The notes beneath the pieces are model-generated. The model was not told the DNA's origin. It worked only from the letters and a program-made list of their open reading frames with translations, and did no database searches. A program made the translations under genes and the position numbers. A stretch of DNA of 64,000 nucleotides from Pycnopodia helianthoides (taxonomy: Eukaryota > Echinodermata > Asteroidea > Forcipulatida > Asteriidae), in contig CM063254.1 of assembly GCA_032158295.1 (NCBI GenBank), positions 5,734,326 through 5,798,325 of the forward strand, read 5' to 3'. Below are positions 24,901-35,849 of the stretch, in pieces. Position 1 is the first letter of the stretch. Each line of letters begins with the position of its first letter.

Positions 24901-27900
24901 TGTAATTAAGGTGTTCTTTTCTTTTAGGGGTGTTTTTTTAGATTTTGTTCATCAAATTTTTAATATCTTCTTTTCCTCACTGGCTGTGTTGTTGCTGATG
25001 ATTCTAATGCATTAATTGACTGATTGGTCCCCCAGGATTATCAAAACATCGTCGATGCTGAGTGGTCCATCCTGTACGACAAACTGGATAAGATTCACCA
25101 GAGCGGTGCCAAGGTGGTCCTCTCCAAGCTTCCCATCGGTGATGTTGCCACTCAGTACTTTGCTGATAGGTGAGAGTTATATAAAGGGGTTGCGTCTTAT
25201 ATCGGACCATTCTTGTTTTAAGAGTTTTGTAAACGAAGTTCGTCCGTCGAGAATGGTGAGCAGCTGATTTGATTTATGCCTGCTGACAAAGATCATGGTC
25301 TCACGTTTTTGAAACGGTTAGGATCGGATCCGAGATGGCTGAAAAGTCATGGCCGATCTGAGCTCAAGGTCAAACTATTATGCATGTCCAAGCTTTGAAG
25401 ATAGTTACTAAGTTTCTGCCGTTAAAGGCCAGTTTTGTTGAACAGTTATCGGTGCTGTTCAGCAGAGAACTATGCCATTGCCGTTGTTTGCCTGTTTGAG
25501 GCTTGCGTGTTGGTAACATTGGGGGCCATAGCTCCCCTCTCCTGGGGTCTCACAGGGGTTCTCTTGCAATTTTAAAGTAAGTGGATTCTTTGTTGATCCA
25601 TGGGTTCCGAAAAGGGCTGGAAACCCCTCACCCTTGACGCATATGATAAACATGGCATTGACATTTTCTGGTTTTAATCAGAATCAGACAAAAGTTGTTG
25701 ACAGCCCCCCCCTGTTTGTTTCCCCCTTCTGGAGGAGAGATTTGGTAGGGGACCAATGTCACCCACTGAAGATAACCAGATCTGATGACATTCCTGCACA
25801 GGAATTACGCAGTATGTGTTGTACTGGGGAAAATACCTGCCATGTTTGGTTAAAAGTCTGATAAATCAATGACAGGCCGGTGATCGTGTTTGAAATAAAC
25901 CATTTCGGCTGATTCATATCGGGATTGTGCAATAAGGCCAACTTAGATTACTGTCAAAAAAGGAGAAGGCGGGGGGGGGGGGGGAAGAGTGCGAGAGGAA
26001 GGGGAGAAAACATGCAGGCATCGATGGCAAACTACAGCTTGTGCAGCTTTGAAGTTCACCTGAGTGTAACCACAGCATTTTGTTTTCTGGGTCAAGGTCG
26101 TGGCCTTTTATCCTCTCCAAGAGATGAATTGTCCGAAGCTGTTAGTAAATAACACTTGATGAGTTGGAAATGTGAATGAATAAGACAGGCACTTGTGTCA
26201 CATTTGTCATGAGCAGGTGACAGGCTGTCGGCCTGGTCCATGGTGTTTTGTGTTTTTTTAACGGGGTGAAGGGAGGAGGGTTAAAATCTGGGTCACGCTT
26301 GACAGAAGCCATCCCCCCCCCTTCTCTCTCATCCTGAATTTATGGGTTTGTGGATTTGTTTTTCTTGACTTGAGGGATTGATGTTGCCTTGACTTGTAGA
26401 CATGAGGATGTAGTAGACATTATTATGGCACACTTGATGGATTTCGAGCGGCATTTACAATTAATGTTGCAATGAGCAGGAGTACGACCAAACAATCTGT
26501 GAGAGCTTCTTGTTTTTTGACTAGGTCATTACTGCAGAGGATGATCCAAATTTAATCCAGAGTATTACAAACCAGAAAAGCTCTTTTTTCATTTTGTCCT
26601 TTATCAGGCATGAAGTTATGTGGAGACCATGGCCACTGTTGCCCTGGTCTTGGCCTCCCCTCAAAAGTTCCACATAGACTTTAAGACTTTCCCGATGGAA
26701 GTGCCCTTTGCAAAATGAAAACGGCCTTGCCCTCTCAAAGATAAAACTCTCAGGCCTGTTGTATTCCTTTTTTTTTTTCATTCAAGAATTAACTCAACTA
26801 TCGCAAATCAAAAAAATTCTGTGACGTAGTCCCTCGTATTGGGTTTTCTAAAACCAGGAATTCTGCAGCGTGTGAATGTAGCAGTTAATCAGTTACCCAA
26901 AGATATTTCTGAAAATTTTCCTGCATTATCAGCGAGGACACAAAGTACGGCACTGAGTCCCATCACACAAGATAAATAAAATGCTGTCACAGGCCTACAA
27001 AGACTCTGTGTCGTGCATTGCAGGTGTGCATGTCGCATGAATGACTTGGCGTCCAGAAAAAAAGAAATGATGTAATTTCCCAGAGGACACGGCGAGAGAA
27101 TCTCAAAGCATTCGTGGGTTCATTCTCGATACTTTGTTTCAATTTCAATCCAAAATGTTTTGTTTCGGCTGAACTCTGACATTTTTGTGCGTGATGTCTG
27201 GTGCAGTTTCTGTGAGTCGATGGGCTGTAGCAATTTCCGCGGGAATCCTGTGTTCACCGAAATGTGGACAACTTTGGAAGTCTAGCGTATGACTTGATAA
27301 AAAAAAAATCCCCAGTATTACTGAATTTTGAAATAAATTACAAAATTCTTTATTAATTGTTCCTCACTGTTATTCCTAATACCTTACTAAAGCAGGGCCC
27401 AATTTCTTTGAGCTGCTCTAGCACAAAAAGCAGTTAAGCACGAACCAATTATGTTTATCAGAATAAGGTTACCAGCTAAAACACCTTGTCACATATACCA
27501 TCTGTGTCTGGTATCTTGCTCATTTTTTGCTTTGCATAAGCAGAGCTTTGAAAGTGGGCCCAGGTCACACCAGGTTAAAGTTAAAAGGTAAAATTCACCA
27601 TTTTACCCCTTACAGCAAACTGTCACTGACTTCATATTTATCTATATATTTTTCCCCATGCAGAGATTTGTTCTGTGCTGGACGCGTTGTAGATGAAGAC
27701 CTTAAGCGTACCTTACAGGCGTGCGGGGGCGCTATACAGACATCAGTTCAGAGTCTAACCGAGGATGTGCTAGGAACCTGTGAAGCCTTCAACGAAGAGC
27801 AGATAGGCGGAGAGAGGTCAGTGAAGGTCATAGTTCAGTAGGTCACTGGTACCAATCAGGAAGTCGTAGATTCCTTTTTTTTCAGCCAAATGGCCGCACA

Positions 27901-30900
27901 GGTCGCACTGATCATTCACATCAACAATCGTCACCCTGGCATGTACCCATTTACTTCAAGTTTCTTGCCCGGGGACACTAGTGTCACGGCCGGGAGTGGA
28001 ACCCAATCTCCCATGACTCGGCATGACTCGACTCTTAATATGTTCAATTCACTTGACCGCTCAGCCACGATACGCCAGATACTTAAATTTTTTGGTTGAA
28101 CAAAAAAAAATTGATTAGAGCGGGATTGAACCTATGACCTCCGGATTAACATACCAGTGCTCTACCAACTGAGATATCTAGCCCTAATGTTGGGCGTCTC
28201 CCTATATTTTTTCCCTTGTGGTTTATTACTTGACAGAAACTTACTGTGATATAATAAATCCATGTAAAACTCTAGTTTTTATTTTTTTGTGGGGGAGTAG
28301 GGTGAGAGGAAGAGGAAACGTATAAAAGTACCAAATGCTGTGATTACTTGGAGGGTATTTTAGCAACTTTTTTTCACTTGTGTTTTTGCTGCAGGTATAA
28401 CTTTTTCACAGGATGTGCACAAGCCAAGACATGCACCCTGATCTTGAGGGGAGGGGCCGAGCAGTTCATCGAGGAGACAGAGAGGTCTCTCCATGATGCT
28501 ATCATGATCGTAAGACGAGCCATCAAGAATGATGCAGTCGTTGCAGGTAGGCCTTCATGTTCTCAGTAACTACGACCTCCCTGTCGTCAACAATCCATAT
28601 CAGCCTGTGTCAGGCATGCAACTTTTCCTCGGATCAGCTGATTTCCTCTTTTTTATTCTCAGTTTTACCATTCAAAATTGAAAAATACTGTACAAAATCT
28701 TTGAAATTTTGTCATTTCCTCTTTTTTGGTGAAGTTACAGTTGCATGCCTGCTGTGTGGGTGTCCACACCCAGATGATTTCACTCTGAAACATTTTGGTA
28801 CATTACCCAGAGCGAGTGATGCGGGACTGAATCCATCAAACTCAAACCTGACCATGGGATGAACGAGTATTTTCAGGCGTGTGATTTCTCAGTATTTCTT
28901 CCTGATTACAGAATTTTCTCAAACTCTCCATGAGCCTCGAGTGATCTACAAGGATCCTTCATCAAACACAGAATCCAACACCATTATGGTTACGCAGCAC
29001 TCTTTTTGATTCTGCATTTAAGGTCGTTTGCCTGGTCTCGTGTAGAGCATATTCATTTTTACTCGTACAGTCCTAAGTCCAATAGAATCAAACAAAACAT
29101 GCTATTGGATTTTGATTGGTTGACGATGGTTCTATTTTTAAGAAAGTAGGCATACTGAAAACATAAGCATTTTGTGCTGTTTTCTTAAAAACAACAATTC
29201 ACATATGCAGTGAGATTCCCTTTAGGTTTTCTTCAAGAAGATTGAAGTGAATGTTGCAAAAGCAAAATTTTTTGCTTTTTTTCCAGTTGCTTATTGATCC
29301 TAACTGACTCGGGGGTAAGATAACTAAAATTACATTTTTGCAACTGAACAGGTGGGGGCGCCATTGAGATGGAATTGAGCAAGTACCTTCGAGACTACTC
29401 TCGTACCATCGCCGGGAAACAGCAGATCCTGATCGGGGCCTTTGCCAAGGCCCTGGAGGTCATCCCAAGGCAGTTGTGCGACAACGCTGGCTTTGATGCC
29501 ACCAATATACTGAACAAGCTGAGGCAGAAACATGCACAAGGTAAGAGCAGTTTGTCTAGATTGGTTTGGTTTTTTAGAAATGAGCGCTTTTCTTTTGCCT
29601 GTTTTTATCGAGACACCTTCATATCTCAAATTTAATATATGTTTGAGTTAAAATTGTAGAAGCAACTTTCTTGGTGTCAGCATGAAAACCGACAAATATG
29701 AAAGCTTGTCTTGAACAGTTTTCAATTGATATTTATCTAGCTATCTCTTAATTGGGTGCCTTAACAAGTTATTAAAAAAGTTTTTTAGTTTTTTTAAATA
29801 CCAAGTCTTTTAGCAAGTTATTTTACGTTGCTTTGTCGTTCCTTATGGGCAGGAGCATTTTGGACCCATGTATGGGGCAACTTAAAGATCTCTTTAGGAA
29901 ATGTTTTGCATCACTGCAATAATCATCCCTTTGGTTAAAAAAAAAACTTTAAAATTATGTGCAAGAGTTTTACAACCAATGATCAGAAGATTCACTTTGT
30001 GTGGCCTCCTCATTCAGTTCTTCCACTACCACCTTACCGTTCCTCCTCCCCCCCCTCCCCCCTCTTTCCTAAATACATGATTGTTAAGCTAGTGCCAACA
30101 GCTGTATCCTGTGCAGCATAAGGCCCCCGTAGCTACAAAAGCTGCTGCCCCATCCTGACACGGAGCTCTCATCACTACACTAAGGCATTAAAGCCCTAAA
30201 TCATTGATAGCCTACTTCACTTCGCTCCGAAAGACGTCTATCTACGTTGATCGCGCCTTGCATGGCTGCACGTACCCTGGAAATTGAGGCATTTCCTGCC
30301 AATTGGATGTTTTTGGTGGCCGGGTCAAGTCCACCTTTGCAAATCAAATTTCCTGTCTGACACATTCGATGAGTTGCTAGTGCATGTACATAATTCACCA
30401 ATCTTTCCCTCCCCCCCCCCCCCCCGAAGTATATGCAGACATGTAGACATAACCAGCACTGTGTCACCTGATAACCTTTGGGTAGCGGCCGCTAATAGAA
30501 AGGGGGTACAAAGTGGATCCTCTTTACCCTCCCCCCTCCCTCCCTCTAGCTATCTATGAAGGGCGTTGTGAAATAGCCAGGGTCATGTTGGCACATTTCT
30601 GTCACATGTTCCGGCGATACACTTGGCGGATGGCTCTGTTCAAAAGTGTAATCAGTACATTTAGTAACATCCATGTTGGGTGATAATGTTTTGTTGTGTG
30701 TGGAAGTATGCGGTTCTCATATCCGCGCCCATGTCTACTGCAAATGACAGAGTTCTCCTGACTAAAGGCCGTGTTATTTCTCAATACCCCCCTCCCCCCC
30801 CCCCTCCCTCCTTCCTCTCCAGGAAGAAGCTGAAGAATTTCAATCCCATGTTACGTATGTGTACATCTATGTGAAATCGTAAAAAAAATTCAACCAGCTT

Positions 30901-33778
30901 AGCGATGACAAGAATGTAAAATGCATGTTGGCTGCTGCGTGTAATGTAGTAATAGCTCCCAATATATAACGACAACTTTTTATTTCCAATGCTCCTGATG
31001 GTTACATTAGCTCTGCACAAAGTACTACATGTAGATATATTGACCCACTTCATCACCCCCATGATCGATCCGAGTTGTGCCATTTGGGTAGTGTGATTCC
31101 TTGTGTGTGTGTTGCTGTGCAGTCTTGTAGTTTAGGCGATGTGTGCGGTGAGACGCACACTGTATCATGAGAAGGTTGACTCCAAAATGGTTAGACCATG
31201 GTGACGTCAGTACTAGAGCAGGGCTCGAATTCGGGGTGAAAAATCCACAAGACCGGGGTCCAATTTCATAGAGCTGCTTAAGCAGAAAATATTGCCAAAA
31301 CAATTAATTGCCTGCTTAGCCGAAATGAGCAGGATACCAGTCACTACTTGTGACATGTTAGTTTGGCTGGTAACCTTATTCTGGTGAGCATATTTTGTTG
31401 TGCTTAGTTACTTTTAGTGCTTAAAGCAGCTCTATGAAAATTAGCCCAGGGCTTGAAGCTAAAAATGATTTACTAAACCAAAATTGTTTTTACAAGATCA
31501 GAATTGAAATGGTGAAGAAGACAAAAAAACTACACAGTTTATCATTTGAAGTGTTTTAATTTGAACAAGTGTTATGACGAGATATATCTCAACAGAAATG
31601 AAAGATATTTATCAGACTGGCACTGCAGTAAACATTTGAATGAAAACACTAGACAGATGGATTTGTCCAGTCTTTAGTTTACTGGCCCGATGTTAAAATC
31701 CCTTCAAGCCCTGTCTAGGGGTCTACATCTCGTTCTCTATCATATGAATTGATCTGGGCCCAATTTCATGGCTCTGCTTACCGCTGAATTCTGCACTTAC
31801 GTATCATAGAATTATGTGCTACAAGGGCTCCGTAAGCGCAGAATTCCGCGGTAAGCAGAGCCATGAAATTGGGCCCTGATGTGTCCCCTTTGTGCAAGGG
31901 TCTGTCTTTTTTTATGCACACACTGTAGCCACTGACTCTTTTTATTCGGAAAATCCTCCCCAAAATAACATTACACTTGCTGTCATGTTGGCTGAGAACT
32001 CCTCTCGTTTCTATGAGAAGGGGTGCATGAGATTACAGGGCTATGAATAATCTCGTACAAAGACCCTTCGCCCCAATAATTGAGTTTCTGTCTGCGTGTA
32101 AGCTGTTGTGCTAAAAGCTTTTAGACCCGTTTGTCATTCTAAGTATCCAGTATGATATCGGCACATTCACCCGTATATTATCACAATACAAATGTATACA
32201 TAATGAATGTGTTAATGCAGTTCAATTCTACTCGATAATATTTTCTTATCATTACGTTTTCCTAGATGATTGGTTTTTTTAATTCAAACGCTCATTGAGG
32301 AAGCTACCATGTTAAAGGCAGGGGATACTTTTGCTAAATGTCAAAGACCAGTAGCCTCACTTGGTGTATCCCAACATTTGCATAAAATAACAAATCCGTG
32401 AAAATTTGGGCTCAATTGGTCATCGAAGTTGAAAGCAAATATTGAAAGAAAAACACTCTTGTTGCATAGACTTGTGTGCTTTCAGATGCCTGAAAAAGGC
32501 TTCATGCCTCGAGCTTTACTCAGATTCAAATTTGTGAGGTGAAAAATTACCTCTTTCTCTAAAACAACATTACTTCAATGGGGGTTGTTTCGAACAATAA
32601 TTTATAATAACAAAAGCTCTCCAGTGCTATTTACCATGTACGTTTGTATGGTCATTAACTTGTGGAGTAATTACCAAAAGTACACCCTGCCTTCAAAACA
32701 GAACAACAGATAAATGTTTAACAAAGTAACAAACTTAGTCATGGCAAATGCTGTGAGTGGACAAGTTGTTGACTAGTTTAAGACTTCTAAAAAAGGGCAC
32801 AGTTCTACGAAGACCCATTTACTTAAAGCAAACTTGAATCCTTGATTCTGATTGATGGATCCATAGCAACAAGAGTGTGATATTAACCTATTGCATGGCC
32901 CGTATCACCGCCTGCGTATTGCGCTATTCTAACTCCGCTTATTGCGCTATTTTAAGCTGCACGTCAAGTTTGCTTGAAGATAACACTGTTATCACACGCG
33001 CGCATGGAGTATGGACAGATATAGCTCGTCTGTGTCCCATATCAGCTTCGTCGGATATTGGACACCTAAGCACTAAATTTGTCAGTATTCCGCTCGCGCT
33101 TGTGTGATAACTCGTAACTGTACAGGGGGCACAACTGATGTACACTGTTTTGACATTTCTTTAGGATTTGTAGAGCATGAATAACCATTGCCGTGGAGAC
33201 TTTAAAGGCTCTCTCTTCAATTTCCAAATGCAAAACAGGATGAATTATGACAAAGTACGCGGAAAATCAAGTGTAGGTCTAAGTAAAATCAAGTGTAGGT
33301 GGAAAAAGTAGCTCCTTTTTGTGTGTTAGGTTGTGGTCCATGTTGTAAAAAGCACACGGTATGTTCTATGTCATCCAGAGAACACATACGCATGTTCAGT
33401 TTAAATTAGAGGATAAAACGGTATGTAGTCTTGTTAATCTTTTTGTATGCAATAATGTTCTTTTTACAGATGTTAATTTCATTCAGTGATATGTGTCATC
33501 GATGCTTTTAGTTCAAACTCTTCTTCTTCTTTTCACATTCCTCAGGGGAGATGTGGTACGGAGTGGATATACTTAACGAGGACGTGGCGGACAACTTTGT
33601 CGCCTGCGTCTGGGAGCCTGCAATCGTCAAAATCAACGCCATCACGGCGGCGTCGGAGGCAGCCTGCCTGATCCTGTCCGTTGACGAAACCGTCAAGAAC
33701 CCCAAATCAACCAACGCTGATGATCGGCCGGTTAAGCCGCCCATGGGTAGAGGGAGGGGAAGAGGAAGACCACGCTGA
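6992..33778 (+). CDS. CCT7: T-complex protein 1 subunit eta (CCT7), complete, 11 coding exons
   Basis: Eta subunit of the cytosolic CCT/TRiC chaperonin, which folds actin, tubulin and WD-repeat proteins using ATP. Coding exons: 6992-6997, 9176-9329, 10178-10284, 14577-14755, 21753-21924, 22628-22792, 25036-25169, 27664-27816, 28395-28546, 29352-29540, 33546-33778. They sum to 1644 bases: 547 aa plus TGA, against 543 aa in human as I recall. Every junction is GT..AG and phase-consistent. Nucleotide-binding signatures are present: [12 protein letters not shown] (about residues 37-48), ISNDGAT (58-64), [12 protein letters not shown] (86-97), and GGGAIEME (408-415). [18 protein letters not shown] and GFEMQPK segments mark the eta class. 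The C-terminus is [10 protein letters not shown] (538-547), an eta hallmark. The initiator is ATGATG directly followed by a GTGAGT donor, giving [12 protein letters not shown] like human MMPTPVILLKEG. Introns are 0.5-7 kb and rich in MITEs and SINEs. Possibly heat-inducible (see 6935-6944). Confidence 0.97.
6998..9175 (+). other. CCT7 intron 1
   Basis: No exon seen. It contains a degenerate AACTCG-rich stretch at 7438-7545 (repeats of the type GTCAACTCGTACCCA) and the hairpin at 8705-8745. The 132-codon open frame at 7341-7739 has no family resemblance and overlaps the degenerate repeat, so it is not called. Confidence 0.6.
8705..8745. repeat. Compound hairpin in CCT7 intron 1
   Basis: CCGGTC (8725-8730), GCA, GACCGG (8734-8739) form a perfect 6-bp GC stem. 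It is nested inside AACCCT (8705-8710) and AGGGTT (8740-8745). It is probably part of an old repeat; no RNA gene is recognised. Confidence 0.4.
9374..9625. repeat. MITE related to the perfect palindrome at 31756-31876
   Basis: Begins CTGGGACCAATTTCATGGCTCTGCTTAC and ends with the inverse in degraded form (GTAAGCAGAGCC ... AGTTCCCAG). The same words occur in the near-perfect copy at 31756. Central sequence differs. In CCT7 intron 2, starting 45 bases after the exon 2 donor. Confidence 0.55.
10494..11077. repeat. ~95-bp direct repeats flanking a TTAA-type MITE
   Basis: CCAAAAAGTAAATCCTGG...GTACACA...CACACCTTCTGGTGTTAA occurs at about 10494-10591 and again at about 10992-11077. The MITE (10588-10960) lies between. 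A MITE landing between two copies of a tandem duplication, or a local duplication after insertion, would produce this. Confidence 0.6.
10588..10960. mobile_element. MITE with TTAAAGGAACATTACA ends, copy 1
   Basis: About 373 bp from TTAA (10588-10591) to TTAA (10957-10960). The left end TTAAAGGAACATTACAGAAT is inverted at the right as ATTCTATGTTCCTTAA. The body contains AAACGAATAAACTAATTTTC, CGCTCAGTGAGCG and GATGGCCGATCGATCTCAAA, all found inverted in the second copy at 44537-44940. No coding capacity. TTAA flanks suggest mobilisation by a piggyBac-like transposase (inference). Confidence 0.75.
12713..12890. repeat. Degraded copy of the GGGCCCAATTTCATAGAGCTGC MITE
   Basis: Left end CTGGGCTCAATTTATAGAGC followed by TGCTTTAAAAGC and internal words such as GCTAAACACAACAAAATTATGC, cut here, that match the inverse of other copies. 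The right terminus is lost. Confidence 0.4.
12990..13167. mobile_element. pogo/Tigger-like MITE
   Basis: TACAGTCAGCCCTGTTACAA at the left and, inverted, TACAGCCGACTCTCGTTATA at the right, with TA at both outer edges. The interior has several 'TTATAAAGAG/CTCGTATAACAACG' repeats. Ends of the form CAGTCGACTCTCGTTATAAC are typical of pogo/Tigger-type Tc1-mariner MITEs. 178 bp, in CCT7 intron 3. Confidence 0.7.
14376..14480. repeat. Dispersed repeat shared with 18471-18575
   Basis: Both have GAGAAAAA.CCC..., then GTAG.GACTGAAAACCCAA, TCCA..TGC, CCAGTC.GGGA and GGTCCACAGA. The two copies are in the same orientation, about 4 kb apart, in introns 3 and 4 of CCT7. Confidence 0.55.
18471..18575. repeat. 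Second copy of the repeat at 14376-14480
   Basis: Same order of conserved words, in the same orientation, with an insertion of about 10 bases near the start (AACTGGGG). Confidence 0.55.
20566..20674 (-). repeat. tRNA-headed SINE family A, copy 1
   Basis: On the minus strand: GACCGCCAACATAGGGCTAG, A-box TAGCTCAGTTGGTAGAGCG, an Asn-like anticodon loop (ACGTTAA), B-box GGTTCAAATCC, acceptor-like CTCTAGTC, then a TTTTCCTTGTTCAACCC tail. The acceptor and T stems are imperfect, so it is a tRNA-derived repeat, not a working tRNA gene. Found again at 24779, 28095 and 38057. Confidence 0.75.
24779..24887 (+). repeat. tRNA-headed SINE family A, copy 2
   Basis: Plus-strand copy: GGGAGACCGCCAACATAGGG, then TAGCTCAGTTGGTAGTACG, GGTTCAAGTCC and the TTTTTCTTTGTTCAACC tail. 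Loss of a base pair in the A-box arm (TAGTACG) shows decay. 149 bases before CCT7 exon 7 (25036). Confidence 0.75.
27395..27561. mobile_element. MITE family B (GGGCCCAATTTCATAGAGCTGC), copy 1
   Basis: Left GGGCCCAATTTCTTTGAGCTGC; right, inverted, GGGCCCACTTTCAAAGCTCTGC. Interior has CAGAATAAGGTTACCAGC and GGTATCTTGCTCATTTTTTGC, in inverse order to the other copies. In CCT7 intron 7, ending 102 bases before exon 8. Confidence 0.7.
27885..28085 (-). repeat. tRNA-derived SINE (Leu/Ser-like head), minus strand
   Basis: On minus: GTGGCTGAGCGGTCAAGTG (A-box TGGCTGAGCGG), B-box GGTTCCACTCC, then a body with CCCGGGCAAGAAACTTGAAG, a degenerate form of the TGAGCAAGATACTT body motif in the SINE at 2064-2345, and GGGTACATGCCAGGGTGACG. 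Confidence 0.65.
28095..28205 (-). repeat. tRNA-headed SINE family A, copy 3
   Basis: Minus-strand copy with the same 5' leader (GGGAGACGCCCAACATTAGG), A-box with one change (TATCTCAGTTGGTAGAGC), GTTCAATCCCGCTCTAATC, and a Caat-Ttttttgttcaacc tail. It directly abuts the different SINE at 27885-28085. Confidence 0.75.
31254..31448. mobile_element. MITE family B, copy 2
   Basis: TCCAATTTCATAGAGCTGCT...AGCAGCTCTATGAAAATTAG, with interior GAGCAGGATACCAGTCAC, TTTGGCTGGTAACCTTATTC and TTTTGTTGTGCTTAG. About 195 bp, in CCT7 intron 10. Confidence 0.75.
31756..31876. mobile_element. Near-perfect palindromic MITE
   Basis: GGGCCCAATTTCATGGCTCT (31756-31775) is inverted exactly as AGAGCCATGAAATTGGGCCC (31857-31876). 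The arms continue through GCTTACCG and the GAATTC/GAATTCTG region to a short centre, so nearly the whole 121 bp folds into one hairpin. It shares its first 14 bases with MITE family B but has a different body. Confidence 0.8.
32312..32698. mobile_element. MITE of the TTAAAGGCAGGG family, copy 2
   Basis: TTAAAGGCAGGGGATACTTTTG at the left (cut at 20 by eye), inverse CAAAAGTACACCCTGCCTTC at the right. Interior words AAAATAACAAATCCGTGAAA, CTCAATTGGTCATCGAAGTT and TGTGTGCTTTCAGATGCCTG also occur in the copy at 47463. In CCT7 intron 10. Confidence 0.7.
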
Positions 33779-34204
33779 GTGCATCCAAAGAATTACAAAT
33801 TGTGCTCGTTGGTGTAAAAGTTGATGTTACTTTCATGTATTTAGGCAATTCAAGGATTTCGTACAAAAAGGCCAGTGAACCAAAATGCACATTTGAAAAA
33901 GAGTTTTTTTGTTTCAACAGTGTGTTACTAGGAATGGAGAATTTTTTCTCTCAAAGCTGGACAGTACTTGGCTTTAGTTAAATTTCTCAAAACTAAAGCC
34001 AAGTTGTATCGGTTCTAACTTATGTTTTAATTTTCTCGTTTACCACCTCGATCTCGTCCCTAGGTTCTGTGCTCTGCATAAGAACATATTATAGTTGCTA
34101 AAAAACCCTGTAATATGTGATTTACTGTTTCATTTTATTTCACTGGTTGCACTGAAATGACTCTGCTTTGTGTATCTGTGCTGGTTCAAGGTTATCAAAT
34201 ACCA

Positions 34205-34390
34205 GGGCCCAATTTGAAAGCTGCTAAAACGACTGCTTAACAATTGCGCCTGCTATGCAAAAGTGAGCAGGATACCAGTCACAAACGGTAGAAGTGACAT
34301 GTTTTTTGGCTGGTAACCTTATTCTGGTAAGCATAACTTTGTTGTGCTTAGCACCTTTTTGTGTTTAAGCAGCACTGAGAAATTGAGCCC
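34205..34390. mobile_element. MITE family B, copy 3
   Basis: GGGCCCAATTTGAAAGCTGC ... AGCAGCACTGAGAAATTGAG with the family interior (GAGCAGGATACCAGTCACAA, TTTTGGCTGGTAACCTTATT). Lies 427 bases past the CCT7 stop, so it may be transcribed in the 3' UTR. Confidence 0.7.
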
Positions 34391-35656
34391 AGGCGTATTT
34401 GGGCTTATAAATGATGACAAAGAGAGTTTGTGGTACCATTTTGTGGTTTGTTTTTTTTAAAGGTTGGTTTGGAAAATTATTGAATTGCCTAGAAGAATGA
34501 ACATTCTGACTGTTTGTAAAGGAGTATCAAGTGCAAAGCTTCAAGTTTTTCATGTAGTTCTCATTGTTGTGCAAGAAATGACCCGTAAATATTTAAAACT
34601 TGGTACAGTGGTTGTGTGCAGCATACTGTGAATGTGTCTCTCAATTTTCATAGATCATTATTTGACATAATGGAAACAGTATTACTGTGCGACTTTACTG
34701 TAATGATTATATACTCGGATAAACCTTTTGGTACTTTACCAGATGTGACCGCTGTCCGTCATTAATATGTTTCAGCAATGATTCATGAGGTAAGAACCAT
34801 TGCAAAAACAAAAAAAAGGGAATTGTGTAGACCCTATAGAGTTCAGTACTTGTGTAATTCCCAACATGCAACTGAGCATAAATGTAGTCTATATTGGGTT
34901 TTGTCTTGTGAAATCGTGTGATGATACAGCAAGAAAAGACATTGCAACATGATCAAGCTTTGTCTGCACGTTGAAAAACAATCCGTAATCACTGTCTACA
35001 CAATGCAACATGATCAGATCCTGTCTGAACATGACAACCTGATCCCCCTCTTCCCCCCTTCCTCCCCCTCCCCCCTCCCCCTCCCCCCTTAACCCATATA
35101 CAGGGGGAAGTCCCTCTATGTCACTCCATTCACCCTAGACCTGTGGCTCTATCTACACAGCTCTTTATGAGTATTGTCAACACATGACATTTTACTCTGC
35201 AGCAAGAAGAAGGAGAGAAAAAAAAGCAAATTTACGAGTGGGTCGGGGGAGGGTTTGACAAAAGATTCTCTGTAGAGTTCAATTATTCAGATGGTGTCAA
35301 AAATAATACGCCAAAAGTTATTGTGCGTGGTGAGATAAACGCTTTGACGTGACGCTACATCGAACATGAGGTTCCTGTTCTGGATTCGTCACTGGTGGCT
35401 GACAGCACCTTAGGTGTGTACACGGCATGGTTCACATTACTAGCCATCAATCAGACGGTGTGCATGACCTATATAATCACGTCAAGGTGTGTTGGGCTTT
35501 TTTGTAATGGGGGCTTGTGTATCATCTCAATGCGGAGTGGTTTTTCTTTTGCTGTAACAGGTGACGGGAGCCCCCAGGATGCATGAGTCTCTCTATTAAT
35601 TCAGGGAAAAAGTGGCCACTGAAAACGCCAACAGTGTTTGCAATTCTCTAAGATCT

Positions 35657-35849
35657 GGGCCCAATTTTCATAGAGCTGCTTAAGCAGAAAATATTGCTTA
35701 AGAATTTTCTGCTTGGCAGAAACGAGCAGGATACATGTCACAAATTGTACATGTGACACGGCATTTCGGCTGGTAAGCTTTATCTGGTAAGCATAATTTT
35801 GTTGTGCTTAGCTACTATTTGTGCTTAAGCAGCTCTATGAAACTGGGCT
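35657..35849. mobile_element. MITE family B, copy 4 (best preserved)
   Basis: GGGCCCAATTTTCATAGAGC followed by TGCTTAAGCAGAAAATATTG; right end GCTTAAGCAGCTCTATGAAA then CTGGGC. The family interior is complete. Confidence 0.75.

Larger units (their letters stand above)
29541..33545 (+). other. CCT7 intron 10 (4 kb)
   Basis: Holds three MITEs listed separately, several C tracts, and a GC-richer stretch at 32890-33120 with repeated words (ATTGCGCTATT twice; GATATNGCTCGTC / ATATCAGCTTCGTCGGATATT; AGTATTCCGCTCG). I cannot assign that stretch to a family and see no coding potential. Confidence 0.5.
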
